A stretch of DNA of 64,000 nt from Zeus faber (taxonomy: Eukaryota > Chordata > Actinopteri > Zeiformes > Zeidae), in contig OY482852.1 of the NCBI GenBank assembly GCA_960531495.1, positions 33,516,117 through 33,580,116 of the forward strand, in the 5' to 3' direction. The notes under the pieces are model-generated. The model was given only the letters and a program-made list of their open reading frames with translations, was not told the origin of the DNA and made no database searches. Shown here one piece after another: positions 21,849-30,989 of the stretch. Both the position numbers and the translations under genes were made by a program. Each line of letters starts with the position of its first letter. The stretch's first letter is position 1.

Positions 21849-22093
21849 TCAGCTATCACCTGTTCCGCTGAAAGAAGTGACATCAATTGTTCCCATGACA
21901 GAACTGCTAGCGTCAAGCTTTGCTGCAACATCAGAAAACACTGTAGCACTCTCCATATCAGGATAATAAGGAGCAGCATCACTCTGACCTTTGACAAATG
22001 TTTGAGAGCGCTGCTATTCCTTCACAAGAACTGGCACATCACTGGCAGGTGTGGCTTTGAAGACACCTCCACAACGGTTGGTGCTGCCTTCCC
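21849..22093 (-). pseudogene. Terminal exon of the GDS-H pseudogene
   Basis: The acceptor CTTTTTTTTAG is strong. The frame reads CGGVFKATPASDVPVLVKE, one TAG, QRSQTFVKGQSDAAPYYPD, MESATVFSDVAAKLDASSSV and MGTIDVTSFSGTGDS, ending at TGA 21851-21849. Codon use looks protein-like and only one stop interrupts it. Its linkage to the GDS-H exons rests on shared strand, spacing and splice signals, not on known homology. Confidence 0.5.
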
Positions 22094-22201
22094 CTAAAAA
22101 AAAGCAAGAGAATGAAATGCATGGACAAAATAAAACTAAAATGAAGTACTACTATCAAAAATGTCATTGAAAAAAGAAGAAAAACAACGAACAAAGCAAA
22201 C

Positions 22202-22260
22202 CTGCTCCGTTCCCAGTGTCCTCTTGGAGGCAGTAGCTTTCTGCCAATGTCCCACCGTGG
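22202..22260 (-). pseudogene. Possible small exon of the GDS-H pseudogene
   Basis: A 59-bp block is followed by GTTTGC (donor) and preceded by GGGAAAG, a weak acceptor. One frame reads GTLAESYCLQEDTGNGAG, which would join in phase to the next exon. It is tentative. Confidence 0.35.
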
Positions 22261-22492
22261 CTTTCCCATGTAAGCAAAGCAAACTTTTCTTGATATAAAA
22301 TTGATATACAATTGTTGATATAAAAACAATATAAAATTCTCCACACTGGACAGCGCTAGAAAGATGCGATGGAACAAGTTGATAACGGGATGGATCATTC
22401 CGGCGACGCTACTGGTGTTGTGTCCACCTGTGAAATCATAGAGCAAAATGTCGATTTAAGACAATGTCTTGACAAAAGGCCAACTAAAAGCA

Positions 22493-22535
22493 CTAACTAC
22501 TAAACTAAACTAAACTAAACTACTAACTAAAAAGA
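22493..22535. repeat. (ACTAA)n short repeat
   Basis: Several ACTAA/ACTAAACTAA words lie in a row within a presumed intron of the minus-strand pseudogene. Confidence 0.6.
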
Positions 22536-22672
22536 GAATAAAAAAACCAACAAACTGCAGAAAATCTCCTGGATACAAAACAATAGAGGACGGTTGAGGG
22601 GAGCCGACAGCAGAATCAACTGTAGCCCGGAGCTTTTACTGGTAAGTTGTTCAGTTAATTAAAGTGTGTTAG

Positions 22673-22675
<3 letters not shown>

Positions 22676-22711
<36 letters not shown>
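22676..22711. repeat. (TG)n microsatellite
   Basis: About 18 uninterrupted TG units. Confidence 0.95.
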
Positions 22712-22712
<1 letters not shown>

Positions 22713-22834
22713 ATGTCCATATGTTTCATAACAAACATATTAAAATTGTTTAATGAAAATCGGTACACTTTGAGTGAATATCAGAGACTATCACAGTTTC
22801 CAGAGGGTCTTACCCCAACAATAACAGTGTGCAA

Positions 22835-23165
22835 CCGATTATCTTTCTGCCCCTTCCAACCAGTCTCCACTCAAAAGGGTTAGGTGAAGGATGAGGCACG
22901 ATGAGCTCTCCCTTCACAACCACTTTTGGAGAGAATGTTGGAAGTGACCTGCCGGGAGAAACCTTTGACTTTCGTGCTGTTGGCGGCGCTGTTGTCTCCA
23001 GTTGGCGATAAGCAGCATTTCACAGCAATGTCACAGGGCCATGGTTTCACAACATAGCAAAGTTATTCATAAAATAGCCATCACGTGACATGACAACAAA
23101 TTGTACAATTGTACTTACACCATCTCTGCTTCACAGCTCTGGGTGGTTCAATGGGAAGTGGTTGG
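22835..23165 (-). pseudogene. Long exon of the GDS-H pseudogene
   Basis: The acceptor is TACTTTTCTGCAG. In one frame it gives NHFPLNHPEL, a TGA, SRDGV, further TGA stops, then NAAYRQLETTAPPTARKSK, a proline/serine-rich stretch, FSPKVVVKGELIVPHPS and EWRLVGRGRK. Three stops, all TGA, lie in an otherwise continuous frame. Confidence 0.55.
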
Positions 23166-23279
23166 CTGCAGAAAAGTACTTGATGCCTTAAAACAACGAT
23201 TAGGACGAATAGAAATATGCATACATAGATGTCAACTTTGTTCATTAGAAATATTTATTGAATTGGTTTGTCTAAAAAT

Positions 23280-23401
23280 ATATACTCCGTTATACATTTA
23301 ACTGTACTAAAATTAAAATATGCTTCCCATGCATGCCGCCACAGGATGGTATTCCTCACGGAGCAAATAGTCAGACGCGGAAGGAAGTCCAGGACAAACA
23401 C
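23280..23401 (-). pseudogene. Exon continuing the GDS-H pseudogene
   Basis: The acceptor is a T-rich tract plus GTGTGTTTGTATAG. It starts VFVLDFLPRLT in one frame and continues LREEYHPVAACMGSIF in another, so one frameshift lies between. The left end is approximate. Confidence 0.55.
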
Positions 23402-23541
23402 CTATACAAACACACAAAAAAAAAAAGGTGTTTATTACAGTACATTTGTTTTCAAAATGTAAAATATGTTCTGCAGAGCTCACAAAGCAAAAGTATTAAT
23501 AGTACCAATACTACCAAAAATGTACTAAACATGAAGCGTAA

Positions 23542-23758
23542 CTTTGGCCAGCGACTGCAGACACTGACCAGGAGGCTGCGAAAGTCTACTGCTGCCTCGT
23601 CGATGGTCCTGCTGGCCGTCAAGTCGCTGCTAGGGGCTACAACACAAACTGCGTCAGGTCTCCGAGACAAAAAAGCATTCAGTACCTCGGTCCCCTGGCA
23701 TCTTCACAAATCCATCCACAATGCTCCGTAGATGGGAGTCACCAACAAGAAGTACAAA
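23542..23758 (-). pseudogene. Exon carrying the GDSHLR motif
   Basis: The acceptor is TATGTTTCTAG. It encodes FVLLVGDSHLRSIVDGFV, then after a frame change [33 protein letters not shown] and VSVCSRWPK. The expected donor after the final lysine reads AAAGTTACG, so the GT is either shifted or mutated. The segment between GFV and EVLNAF looks shortened. Confidence 0.6.
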
Positions 23759-23843
23759 CTAGAAACATAGAAAGTCTTTTTTTTTCATGAAAATCACAAC
23801 TTTTGTCTTCAAGTATTGTTCATAAATAATCAAACAAAAATAC

Positions 23844-23935
23844 CTTCTTATCTGGAGACTCTGCTGTAATGACCAGCTTGTGGCTTCGTCCAGTCACGGT
23901 GTAAATTGGCTACAGGCGCACTTTCTGGTGATCAC
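23844..23935 (-). pseudogene. Exon of the GDS-H pseudogene (upstream of the motif)
   Basis: It is preceded on the minus strand by TTAAGAAACAG and followed by GTATTT. It encodes PIYTVTGRSHKLVITAESPD then KK after one TAG stop. It splices in frame to the next exon across an 85-bp GT-AG intron (23843-23759). Confidence 0.6.
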
Positions 23936-24242
23936 CTGTTTCTTAACAGACAAAAACCCAAAATAAATACTACTGACTTTCCACGAGGCTTCTAAAAGTG
24001 TTGAGGCACAATAGATAAATAAGAACAGCACAAGACACTAATTCGACAATAACATTTTGAAATGGCTCCATAACTTAGAAACTGATCATTTTCTAGAACA
24101 AGTGTACTGCAATTTAAAGCATCCAAAAACCTTACTGCTGGCTGTAAAGGTGAAACTATTTTTTCTATTGATTGGTCTATAGACCATCATATCGGTTAGT
24201 CAATTAACTCTACAAGTACCAGCAGAATGTAGAGAAATAGCT

Positions 24243-24324
24243 GTAGCTTGAATGTTATTCTCCCTTGTAAGTCGCTTTGGATAAAAGCATCTGCTAAATG
24301 ACTAAATGTAAATGTAAATGTAAA
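24243..24324 (+). mobile_element. 3' tail of an L2-type LINE or tail-sharing SINE
   Basis: The sequence is the same as the end of the LINE at 43606-46709 (46631-46709): a GTTATTCTCCCTTGTAAGTC block, then GCTTTGGATAAAAGC, CTGCTAAATGACTAAATG and ending in repeated TGTAAA. Only about 80 bp are present, so it is a strongly 5'-truncated insertion or a SINE using the same tail. It lies next to the minus-strand pseudogene. Confidence 0.85.
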
Positions 24325-25200
24325 TAACAAGAATATAAACAATTAACAAAATGCGGACAAATAATATACAGGAATACGAAGGTACGCCCCCCATTGCATG
24401 CTGGGGTTTTCACGTGGCATACCCCATGCTAACGCGTCCTTGTGTCTCGTAAAATGTTTAGTGTTGAGTACATAAATCACGGATCATTTTTTGATGATAC
24501 AAAAACTACTTTAAAAAATGATAACCCTCAAAAAGATTTTAGACCTGAATTTTTGAGCCTCATGGGAACCCCACCTGACTTTTTGATTACACAGGGGACC
24601 CACCATGTTATGGTCTATTGACATGCAAACTTTGACACTGAACACTTTTTTTAATCAATAGGTCAGATTCTGATTGAAAAATATAAACCTTCCAAAAGTA
24701 TAATTATTAATTTGAAAGGATATACAACCAATTTAAGAAATCAGGCCTCAGGCCAACACCACTTAAACATATCAAAAATTGGAAAGTAAAGATTATTTTT
24801 CTACCTAAGCACGCTGTAAGTAAATGTAGTAAATTTGAGCATATTATGCAGATCATTTTCGACTTAAATACCGGTTCATCAATTGATTTCCAGATAAGTA
24901 TGACAAATACCACATATACTTTAAAAGAGAGCACAGACTCAATTGTTATTGAATTTGATGGTTTTGACAGTATAATATTTTCTTCCAAACGTAATCGAAC
25001 GGGGAATAAACCTACACCCACTGTACAAAAGGTAGATAAAAAATTACAATTATTTATTATAAAATAAAAAGGAGCAGATGGCACAAGAAAACAAACAAGG
25101 GCTCACACAGGGCTCAGTAAGTCTCCTGATATGCTTTGTAACAAAGAAAAAGTGCAATGTATTCACGCGGGGGAAGAGTAGTATGGTGGTAAACCCTGAC
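24325..25200. other. No gene seen; AT-rich
   Basis: AT-rich sequence. A plus-strand open stretch at 24846-25067 (73 codons) and an overlapping minus-strand one give no motif. I see no repeat that I can name. Confidence 0.5.
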
Positions 25201-25204
25201 CTTT

Positions 25205-25690
25205 GGCCTTTGCCTGCACCTAACTATCCATTTTCAATTAATCTGCTGATAAAAACCTACCCTACGGTGGTCGGCAGGAAAACTCACTGCAAATAGACAA
25301 AACACAAGCAAATTCAGAAAACATCATCATCAATTTGACAACACAGGCAAGAGATGCAAAACAATGGAAACATTTGCACAGAAACAAACTTAAAAGCAAT
25401 TCACCACGGACACTTCATTTGGGGAATATATCAGATATGATACACAAACATTTCTTGATGTTTTTATTTTAAGTTTGTTCCTTCGTGAACTTTTCCATTG
25501 TGTTGTTGCCTGTGTTGTCAAATTGATGATGACATTTTCTAAATTTGCTTGCGTTTTGTCTATTTACATGTATTTTCTTTAGTTGCAGAGTTTTCCCGTT
25601 GGCCACCGTAGAGTCAGTTGTTATCAGCAGATGAATTGACTTGCGGCCTTTGACTGCACCTAACTACTAATTATCAATGTTTTCGCCTGA
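25205..25690. repeat. Foldback element: long inverted repeat flanked by direct repeats
   Basis: The left arm (about 25235-25396) and right arm (about 25468-25641) are imperfect inverted copies: CTACGGTGG pairs with CCACCGTAG, AATAGACAAAAC with GTTTTGTCTATT, CATCATCAATTTGACAACAC with its complement, and AACAAACTTAA with TTAAGTTTGTT. The loop is about 70 bp. A direct repeat with GCCTTTG, TGCACCTAACTA and CTGATAAAA starts at about 25206 and again at about 25647. There is no ORF. It looks like a foldback or MITE-type element. Confidence 0.75.
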
Positions 25691-25845
25691 TAAAATCAAT
25701 AACTAGTTGAACTCCAGTGTATACCTGGGTACTCAGGATGCCAACGAACAACACAAACATCATCAAAAATGAAGTTGCATCAAATGAACCAACATTTTTG
25801 AGCAACGTGAACCAACATGTTTGAGCAAATGCTTTAACAACTCTA

Positions 25846-26069
25846 TTAATAAATTCTTCTCGCACTTTCGCATTGGATGGCAGTGATACGATTTTTTACA
25901 TAGTACTTCAATGCAGTCCAGCTTCGCTGGTTTAGAGCTTCAGGTGAAGCTCTAATACATGCATCACACTCAGTCCTTCCCGGCACTTTACCACTTTCAA
26001 TGAAAGCCTTCAGGTTCTTTTCCACCGCATGGACCTCCTCAGGTAACCACCTCCTTCTCTCAGAGATTT
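25846..26069 (-). CDS. Terminal exon with Myb/SANT-like domain (partial gene or remnant)
   Basis: Minus strand. The acceptor CTATCTTAG precedes 26069, and the frame is open to TAA at 25848-25846. It encodes about 74 residues: ISERRRWLPEEVHAVEKNLK, then AFIESGKVPGRTECDACIRA, SPEALNQRSWTALKYYVKNR and ITAIQCESARRIY. The RRxW-xxEE-xxAV start and regularly spaced tryptophans suggest a Myb/SANT-like helical DNA-binding fold. I recall similar 'GKVPG..ECDACI...W..LKYYVKNRI' endings in teleost multi-copy proteins of unknown function. There are no stops or frameshifts, unlike the neighbouring pseudogene. The upstream exon, to the right, is not identified, so it may be an isolated remnant. Confidence 0.5.
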
Positions 26070-27730
26070 CTAAGATAGAAATAGAAATGTAAAAGGACAA
26101 ATACAATTAGGAGTGTAGACCAGGTCTTTCAATCGCTGTATCTTTTGGTTACTCTATTCTCAATTCAGAATCAGAAATGGAAAAAATGGGGTATGAGTGG
26201 TTTTCAAATTTTGCTTTTTTGGAGATACAAAAATCAAAATTGAAAAATTATTTTTCCATTTCATGACCAAAGGATGAGTGAAATTTAAAATCAGGTTTGA
26301 CTTTCATTTTTTTTTATTTCAATAGGAAAAAATAAAATCACAACAACATCATACAACAACATACACACCGATCAGCCACAACATTAGAACCAGTTACAAC
26401 TATTTAGGACTCCAAATTTCAGTGGTACATTTCTCATGCTGCTAAATCACCTCCATACAGCAATGTGTATGAACCAGCAAAATGGGATGCTGTGATTGTT
26501 CCAGATGTCCCACATGATCGCGACTTTATAAATGTTATCTTTTACTGTTTATCCTTAAAGTCAGGCACTGCCCGAGGATAACGGATATCATTGCAGAAAA
26601 TATTCTATTTCAGCAGGCAACCACTTGTACAGCCGGCCCACCCAAATGACAGAGAGCACATATTGCTTTCATAAGTTAAAAAACAAAAAAACAAAATGCA
26701 CAGCACAAACACAGTAAATATGAAAAAAAAATCGATAAGCCACGAACAACGTGCACACACGATGTAGGTCGCCCGCTGACTGACGCCGACGCGCCAACTA
26801 CAAATTTCCACGGTCGTATCTTGGAGCAGTCAGTCGTAAGACGATGCTAATTTTCGCGACTATCGTATCTTGGATTAGTAAGTAGATGCAGTCATAAGTC
26901 GAGGTACCATTGTACCTTCAAATAAAGTCTAAACTGGCAAAAAACAGTCCGGACTCTCTCAGCACGCTTTGGTGGAGAACCGATCAAGTGAAACTTAGCT
27001 AGCGGGTCCGTCTGTCTGTTTGAAAACCGTCTCTCTCTCACAGTACCGTCTCCCTGCCCCAACACACAGTAAACTAAATCTAAATGCTAGTTAACACTCC
27101 ACTCCAACACACATTTAACTAAAGCTAGATACTGTGCATGTTAAAAACGGCTTTATAAAATAAAACAAAGTCATTAACTTTTGCATGCATAATCTCTCCG
27201 TGTTATATCGTGTTATAACACAAAACCTGCTAGCATTTAACAGCAAAAACGTGTAACAATTGAAAAGTTAACTTTCTAAAACATTTTTTTTTCGTGCACT
27301 TACTCTATATCCATTTTATTGCCCCCGTTCTTCTTCTGCTGTTTCAATATTTGGCACAGTCACGGCATGAGGAGATAGGGTAAATATAGTGTGCTTCTCT
27401 CAGACGTTCTCCTCCCGCAATGCGGAAGCTTCTCCAAAAAATTACTCCATCCAAATAAATTATTTTAATATATTTTAATAATGCATTCCCAAAATTATTA
27501 TTACATCATGCTAATGTGATCGTACAAAATATACCATTAAGATATTAAAAAAAACGTCTATAATGACGCATTTTGATAACCAAATTATTATTTATTATTA
27601 TGAATACGTGGATTATTCTTTGTAAAGAAGAACGATTGGGCATTAATTTAATGAGATTAAGTTTCTCGGTGTTCGGCATAATTATTAAAATTACTACTAT
27701 TCATTGTAGGATAAGATAGTAATCTTTATT
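26070..27730. other. No gene seen; repeat-end-like pieces
   Basis: CCGATCAGCCACAACATTAGA (about 26369-26389) resembles the end of a common fish repeat whose family I cannot name. ATAAGTCGAGGTACCATTGTA (about 26895-26915) resembles a mariner-type terminus ending at a TA. CGTATCTTGGA occurs near 26815 and 26864 as part of a local direct repeat. The minus-strand open frame at 26605-26811 has no motif. The rest is AT-rich without recognisable signal. Confidence 0.4.
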
Positions 27731-28270
27731 AATGAGGGCATCAGACTCCCTGGACTCCTGCCGAAACGCTGACGGAGGGAGAGCGAGGGGTAACGCAGGT
27801 AGCCGAGCTCGCTAATGATCCTTCCCCGTAAACACCCCGTGGAGGTGATTTAGCTACGTCGCCTTCAGCCGTGCGCCACATTTCCCGGCCCCGCTCCTTG
27901 TAAAGCTCTGAGTCTGCCTACCCCCACCACCCGACTCCACTACCGCCGCCAAGCTTGCACGTCAATGCCGGGCTTCGTCATCGTCGACAGGTGAACCCAA
28001 CTTGGCCCCTGTAACCCGTGAGATTGTTCCGCCACACACACACTTTGTTTATCCCCCCTATTATAAAAAAAAAAAAACACAACGGGCCGTGTCGGCCAGG
28101 GGATGTGTGCAGCGGTGGACTCTGGCCACACACAGAAGCAGGATGGCAAGCTCCCTGCTAAAGGGGGGGGGGGGGGGGGTCAGAAGGACCCTGGATGGCA
28201 GGGGAGCTCGGAGGGTGGGGGCAAACGAGCGTCCGCCCGCTGAACGTTGACAGCCTTTAGCAGCAGAACA
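27731..28270. other. GC- and CpG-richer block with G17 run
   Basis: The base composition shifts to GC-rich with many CG dinucleotides (about 27770-28010 and 28180-28260), unlike the AT-rich flanks. A run of 17 G lies at 28163-28179 and a run of A near 28066-28078. There could be an unannotated promoter or first exon (for example GACAGGTGAAC at 27986-27996 resembles a donor site), but no coding frame is convincing. Confidence 0.4.
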
Positions 28271-28393
28271 ACTGCACGGCAGCTCTGCTGGGACACGAGG
28301 AGCTGCTGGAGAGCTACTGGAGAGCTGAAGGCTGCGGCATGAGAGGAATTCATAACACAAGGCGGCTTCAGCTGTGTTGATATGACTTGCATC

Positions 28394-28395
<2 letters not shown>

Positions 28396-28436
<41 letters not shown>

Positions 28437-28500
28437 CGGGACGGTTTGTTATGTGAATGTGTGTGGTGGGAGAGGATATACACAGTGCTGTGAGTGCATA
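28396..28500. repeat. (TG)n microsatellite with TG-rich flank, left copy
   Basis: About 20 TG units (28396-28435) are followed by a segment with ATGTGAATGTGTGTGG and GGGAGAGG. The same order recurs at 31521-31640 beyond the Gypsy element. Confidence 0.85.
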
Positions 28501-28575
28501 TGGCTAGTACGTAGTCCTGTTTAAACCACAGTGTATAGGTTAACATGACTGTGTGTGTATACATACTGGATGTAC

Positions 28576-28944
28576 TGTCACGACCAGAACAGGGAGGAAC
28601 CCAAACGCACGACACAGGGACACGGGAGGCAGGCAAATAATAAAGTGATGTTTATTAACCGGGACGGTGGAGCTGGCCGGGGGGACCTGGTCGGGGGGGG
28701 ATGGAGCAGGGCAGGACAGGGACGATGATGACCAGGAGATGGGGTCCAGGATCCGGATGGAGAGACGGGGAACCAGGCTGGGTGGAGAGTCCTGGTCGAC
28801 CAGCGGAGACAGACAGGTGAAGGGAAGGCGAGACAACAAGACATAAACTAGGAACTTGGAACTTGGAACTGGGAACTAGGAACTAGGAAGGGAGCCAATG
28901 GCTGACGCGGCTGACGCGGCGATGCAACTCGGGGAAAGCTAGTT
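28576..28944 (-). mobile_element. 3' LTR fragment (R-U5 only) of the Gypsy element
   Basis: It matches the 5' LTR from its GCTAGTTG end (minus-strand CAACTAGC) to the terminus near 28576. It differs by a small doubled GCTGACGCG insertion near 28902-28918, a few substitutions, and six rather than eight copies of the seven-base AACTAGG-type unit. U3 is absent. Confidence 0.9.
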
Positions 28945-30020
28945 GCTAACCTCCCGTTAATTAGGGCCTGGAAGACCGCTGGGGCATTTGACAGCCCAAA
29001 GGGCATAACAAGGTACTCAAAGTGTCCGAGCGGGGTGTTAAAGGCAGTCTTCCACTCGTCCCCTTTGCGGATGCGGACCAGGTGGTAAGCGTTGCGGAGG
29101 TCCAGCTTGGAAAAGTGGGTGGCCCCCTGGATGGGGACGAAGACTGAATCCATCAGGGGCAAGGGGTACTTGTCTTTGATCGTGATATCGTTCAGTCCCC
29201 TGAAATCGACGCAAGGACGGAGGGTCTTGTCCTTCTCCGCAACAAAGAAGAACCCTGCGCCTAGCGGAGAAAACGAGGGACGAGTAATCCTGGCAGCGAG
29301 AGAGTCGCGGATGTGAGTCTCCATGGCCTCCTGTTCAGGCCGGGAGACGTTATACAGGCGACTGCAGGGGAGGGGGGCGCCTGGCAGGAGGTTGATTGCG
29401 CAGTCATAGGGGCGATGAGGTGGTAAGGATAGCGCCTCCTGCTTGCTGAAGACCGGGGCTAGGTCCAGATATTGCGATGGGACCGAGGGCAGGTCAGGGC
29501 TCCTGGGGACCCCCGGCGGCGCGCCCAGCGGCGCACCCCGCAGCGGGGTTGGGGCCGAGCCGAGGCAGTGGGCATGACAGTGTGTGCTCCAGGAGCTCAC
29601 GCTGCCCGAGCGCCAGTCCATCTGAGGGTTATCGGTCTGGAGCCAGGGGTACCCCAGCACCACGGGATTCAGTGGGGAATCAATAAGGAAGAACCTTAAA
29701 GACTCATGGTGGTTGCCGGAGAGTAGCAGCTTGAGGGGAGCTGTCTGGTGGGTAATCCGGGTCAGATGCGACCCATTCAGCTCCTTGACCTCGAGCGGTG
29801 CGGGGAGAGGAACGGGTGTCAGCCCTAGCTGGCGTGCTAGTCCCTAGTCGAGGAAACTCGCATCTGCCCCGGAATCTATGAGAGCAGAGGAAGAGAGTGT
29901 TATATTTCCCCAAGAGAGGGTAGCTGGGAGCAGCGGACGGGAGAGAGGGTCGGTGCTGGAGCGGCCGGAGCGTAGCCCTACCGAGGAGTCGCCCTCTCGT
30001 GGCCGGACCGGGCAGGTGGC
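28945..30020 (-). pseudogene. pol: Gypsy protease and truncated reverse transcriptase
   Basis: It continues in the gag frame after TGA (30023-30021). ATCP follows the zinc-knuckle start, then the aspartic protease box ALIDSGADASFLD (DSGA at 29876-29865), a TAG (29846-29844), VVLGYPWLQ, a spacer, and [67 protein letters not shown] and [16 protein letters not shown]. The frame then passes into LTR sequence, so the YxDD catalytic motif, RNase H and integrase are absent. One in-frame stop plus the deletion make it inactive. Gag and pol share one frame here. Confidence 0.85.
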
Positions 30021-30968
30021 TCAGAGGTGTCCCAGCCGACCGCAATACAGAGAGGCACCGGTCTGTAGGCGGCGTGCTCGCTCCTCTGGGTAGATCCGGG
30101 AGCGACCAAGCTGCATTGGCTCGGCATCGGAGAGAGTCGGGGGACTTGTGCGGCGCCCAAGAGTAGCGGGCGCTGGAGACTGGGGCGTGGCCGCCCAGGC
30201 GGGAGGCACGGACTGGAGGCTCGCCCCCTCCCTCTCGCGCTGGCGCTCCCGTAGCCGGTTGTCCAGGCGGATTGAGGTCTCCACTAGTTGGTCCAGGTCC
30301 GTGGGCTCGTCCCGCCGTGCCAGCTCGTCCCGCAACTCGTCGTTCAGGGCACGCTGGAACACGTCCTGCAGGGCTCCGTCATTCCAGCCGCTTTCCGCGG
30401 CTAGAGTCCGGAACTCGACGACGAGGGAGGCGACGCTACGGGAACCCTGGCGGAGGGAGAGGAGTCTTCTGGCGGCCTCCTTGCCGCAAACTGGGTGGTC
30501 GAAGACTCTCCTCATTTCGCGGGTAAACAGATCGTAGGAGAGACTCACGGGACCCCCCTGACTCCAAACCGCAGAACCCCAGCCGAGAGCCGCCCCTCTC
30601 AGGCAGGAGATGAGGAACGCGATGTGGGCACTATCAGAGGCGTACGACGACAGCCGCTGTTGGAAAACCACCGCGCACTGCACAAGGAAGGCGCGGCAGG
30701 TGCCGAAATCGCCGTCGTAAGGCGCTGGAGCCGGAACGTGGGGCTCAGGGGGAACGAGAGAGGCGCTGGGAGCCCTGGTGGGGGAAGGAGGGCAGGTCGG
30801 AGGAGCAGGGGAGGCCACGGGGGCCGGAGGGCCCTGCAGGCTGCTGACGGCCGCAGAGATGGTCCGGAGGTGTTCCGCGATGTCCCGGAGGACCCGGTCA
30901 TGTTGCCCAAGCAACACTCCTCTGTCCCGGAGTGCGCGGCGGAGCCCTTCTGTGTCGGCTGGGTCCAT
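30021..30968 (-). pseudogene. gag: Gypsy gag
   Basis: The ATG at 30968 is 21 bp after the LTR end and opens MDPADTEGLRRALRDRGVLL. The frame is open for 315 codons to TGA 30023-30021. It has a coiled N-terminal part, a proline-rich stretch, the capsid-like block CRAFLVQCAVVFQQRLSSYA with LISCLRGAALGW, then LDQLVETSIRLDNRLRER and a truncated zinc knuckle YCGRLGHL, where the TGA falls before the last cysteine and the first cysteine is not seen. Gag would form the particle shell and bind RNA. The length and order fit fish chromovirus-type gag. Apart from the stop inside the knuckle it is well preserved, suggesting a fairly recent insertion. Confidence 0.85.
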
Positions 30969-30973
30969 GTTTT

Positions 30974-30989
30974 CCTGGCCAGACTGTAC
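30974..30989 (-). promoter_or_regulatory. Candidate self-primer binding site
   Basis: On the minus strand the bases directly after the LTR read GTACAGTCTGGCCAGG. They are complementary, with few mismatches, to CCTTGCCAGACCGT inside the 5' LTR (31361-31348), which lies 20-25 bp after a TATTTA box (31387-31382) and so near the expected RNA start. Pairing of the RNA 5' end with the site after the LTR is the Tf1/Sushi self-priming mode. Confidence 0.6.

Larger units (their letters stand above)
21849..23935 (-). pseudogene. Decayed multi-exon gene with GDS-H motif (SGNH-hydrolase-like)
   Basis: Reading right to left, exon-like blocks are joined by short introns: 23935-23844, 23758-23542, from 23401, 23165 to about 22835, possibly 22260-22202, and 22093-21849. 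The blocks give SHKLVITAESPDKK | FVLLVGDSHLRSIVDGFV, later [19 protein letters not shown] and VSVCSRWPK | VFVLDFLPRLT, then HFPLNHPEL, AAYRQLETTAPP and EWRLVGRGRK, and finally AAPYYPDMESATVFSDV. The GDSH block, a later N-containing loop and a D.H-like end resemble SGNH/GDSL-type esterases; CR1-like LINE ORF1 proteins also carry esterase domains. Several stops and frameshifts make it a pseudogene. Because introns remain, it is not a processed copy. I recall similar proteins as multi-copy in teleosts but cannot name the gene. Confidence 0.6.

Noticed and set aside
28061-28636. Minus-strand 191-codon open frame across the TG repeat
   Set aside because: It runs through (CA)n as HTHTHT and through the poly-G/C run. 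It is low-complexity and not a gene.
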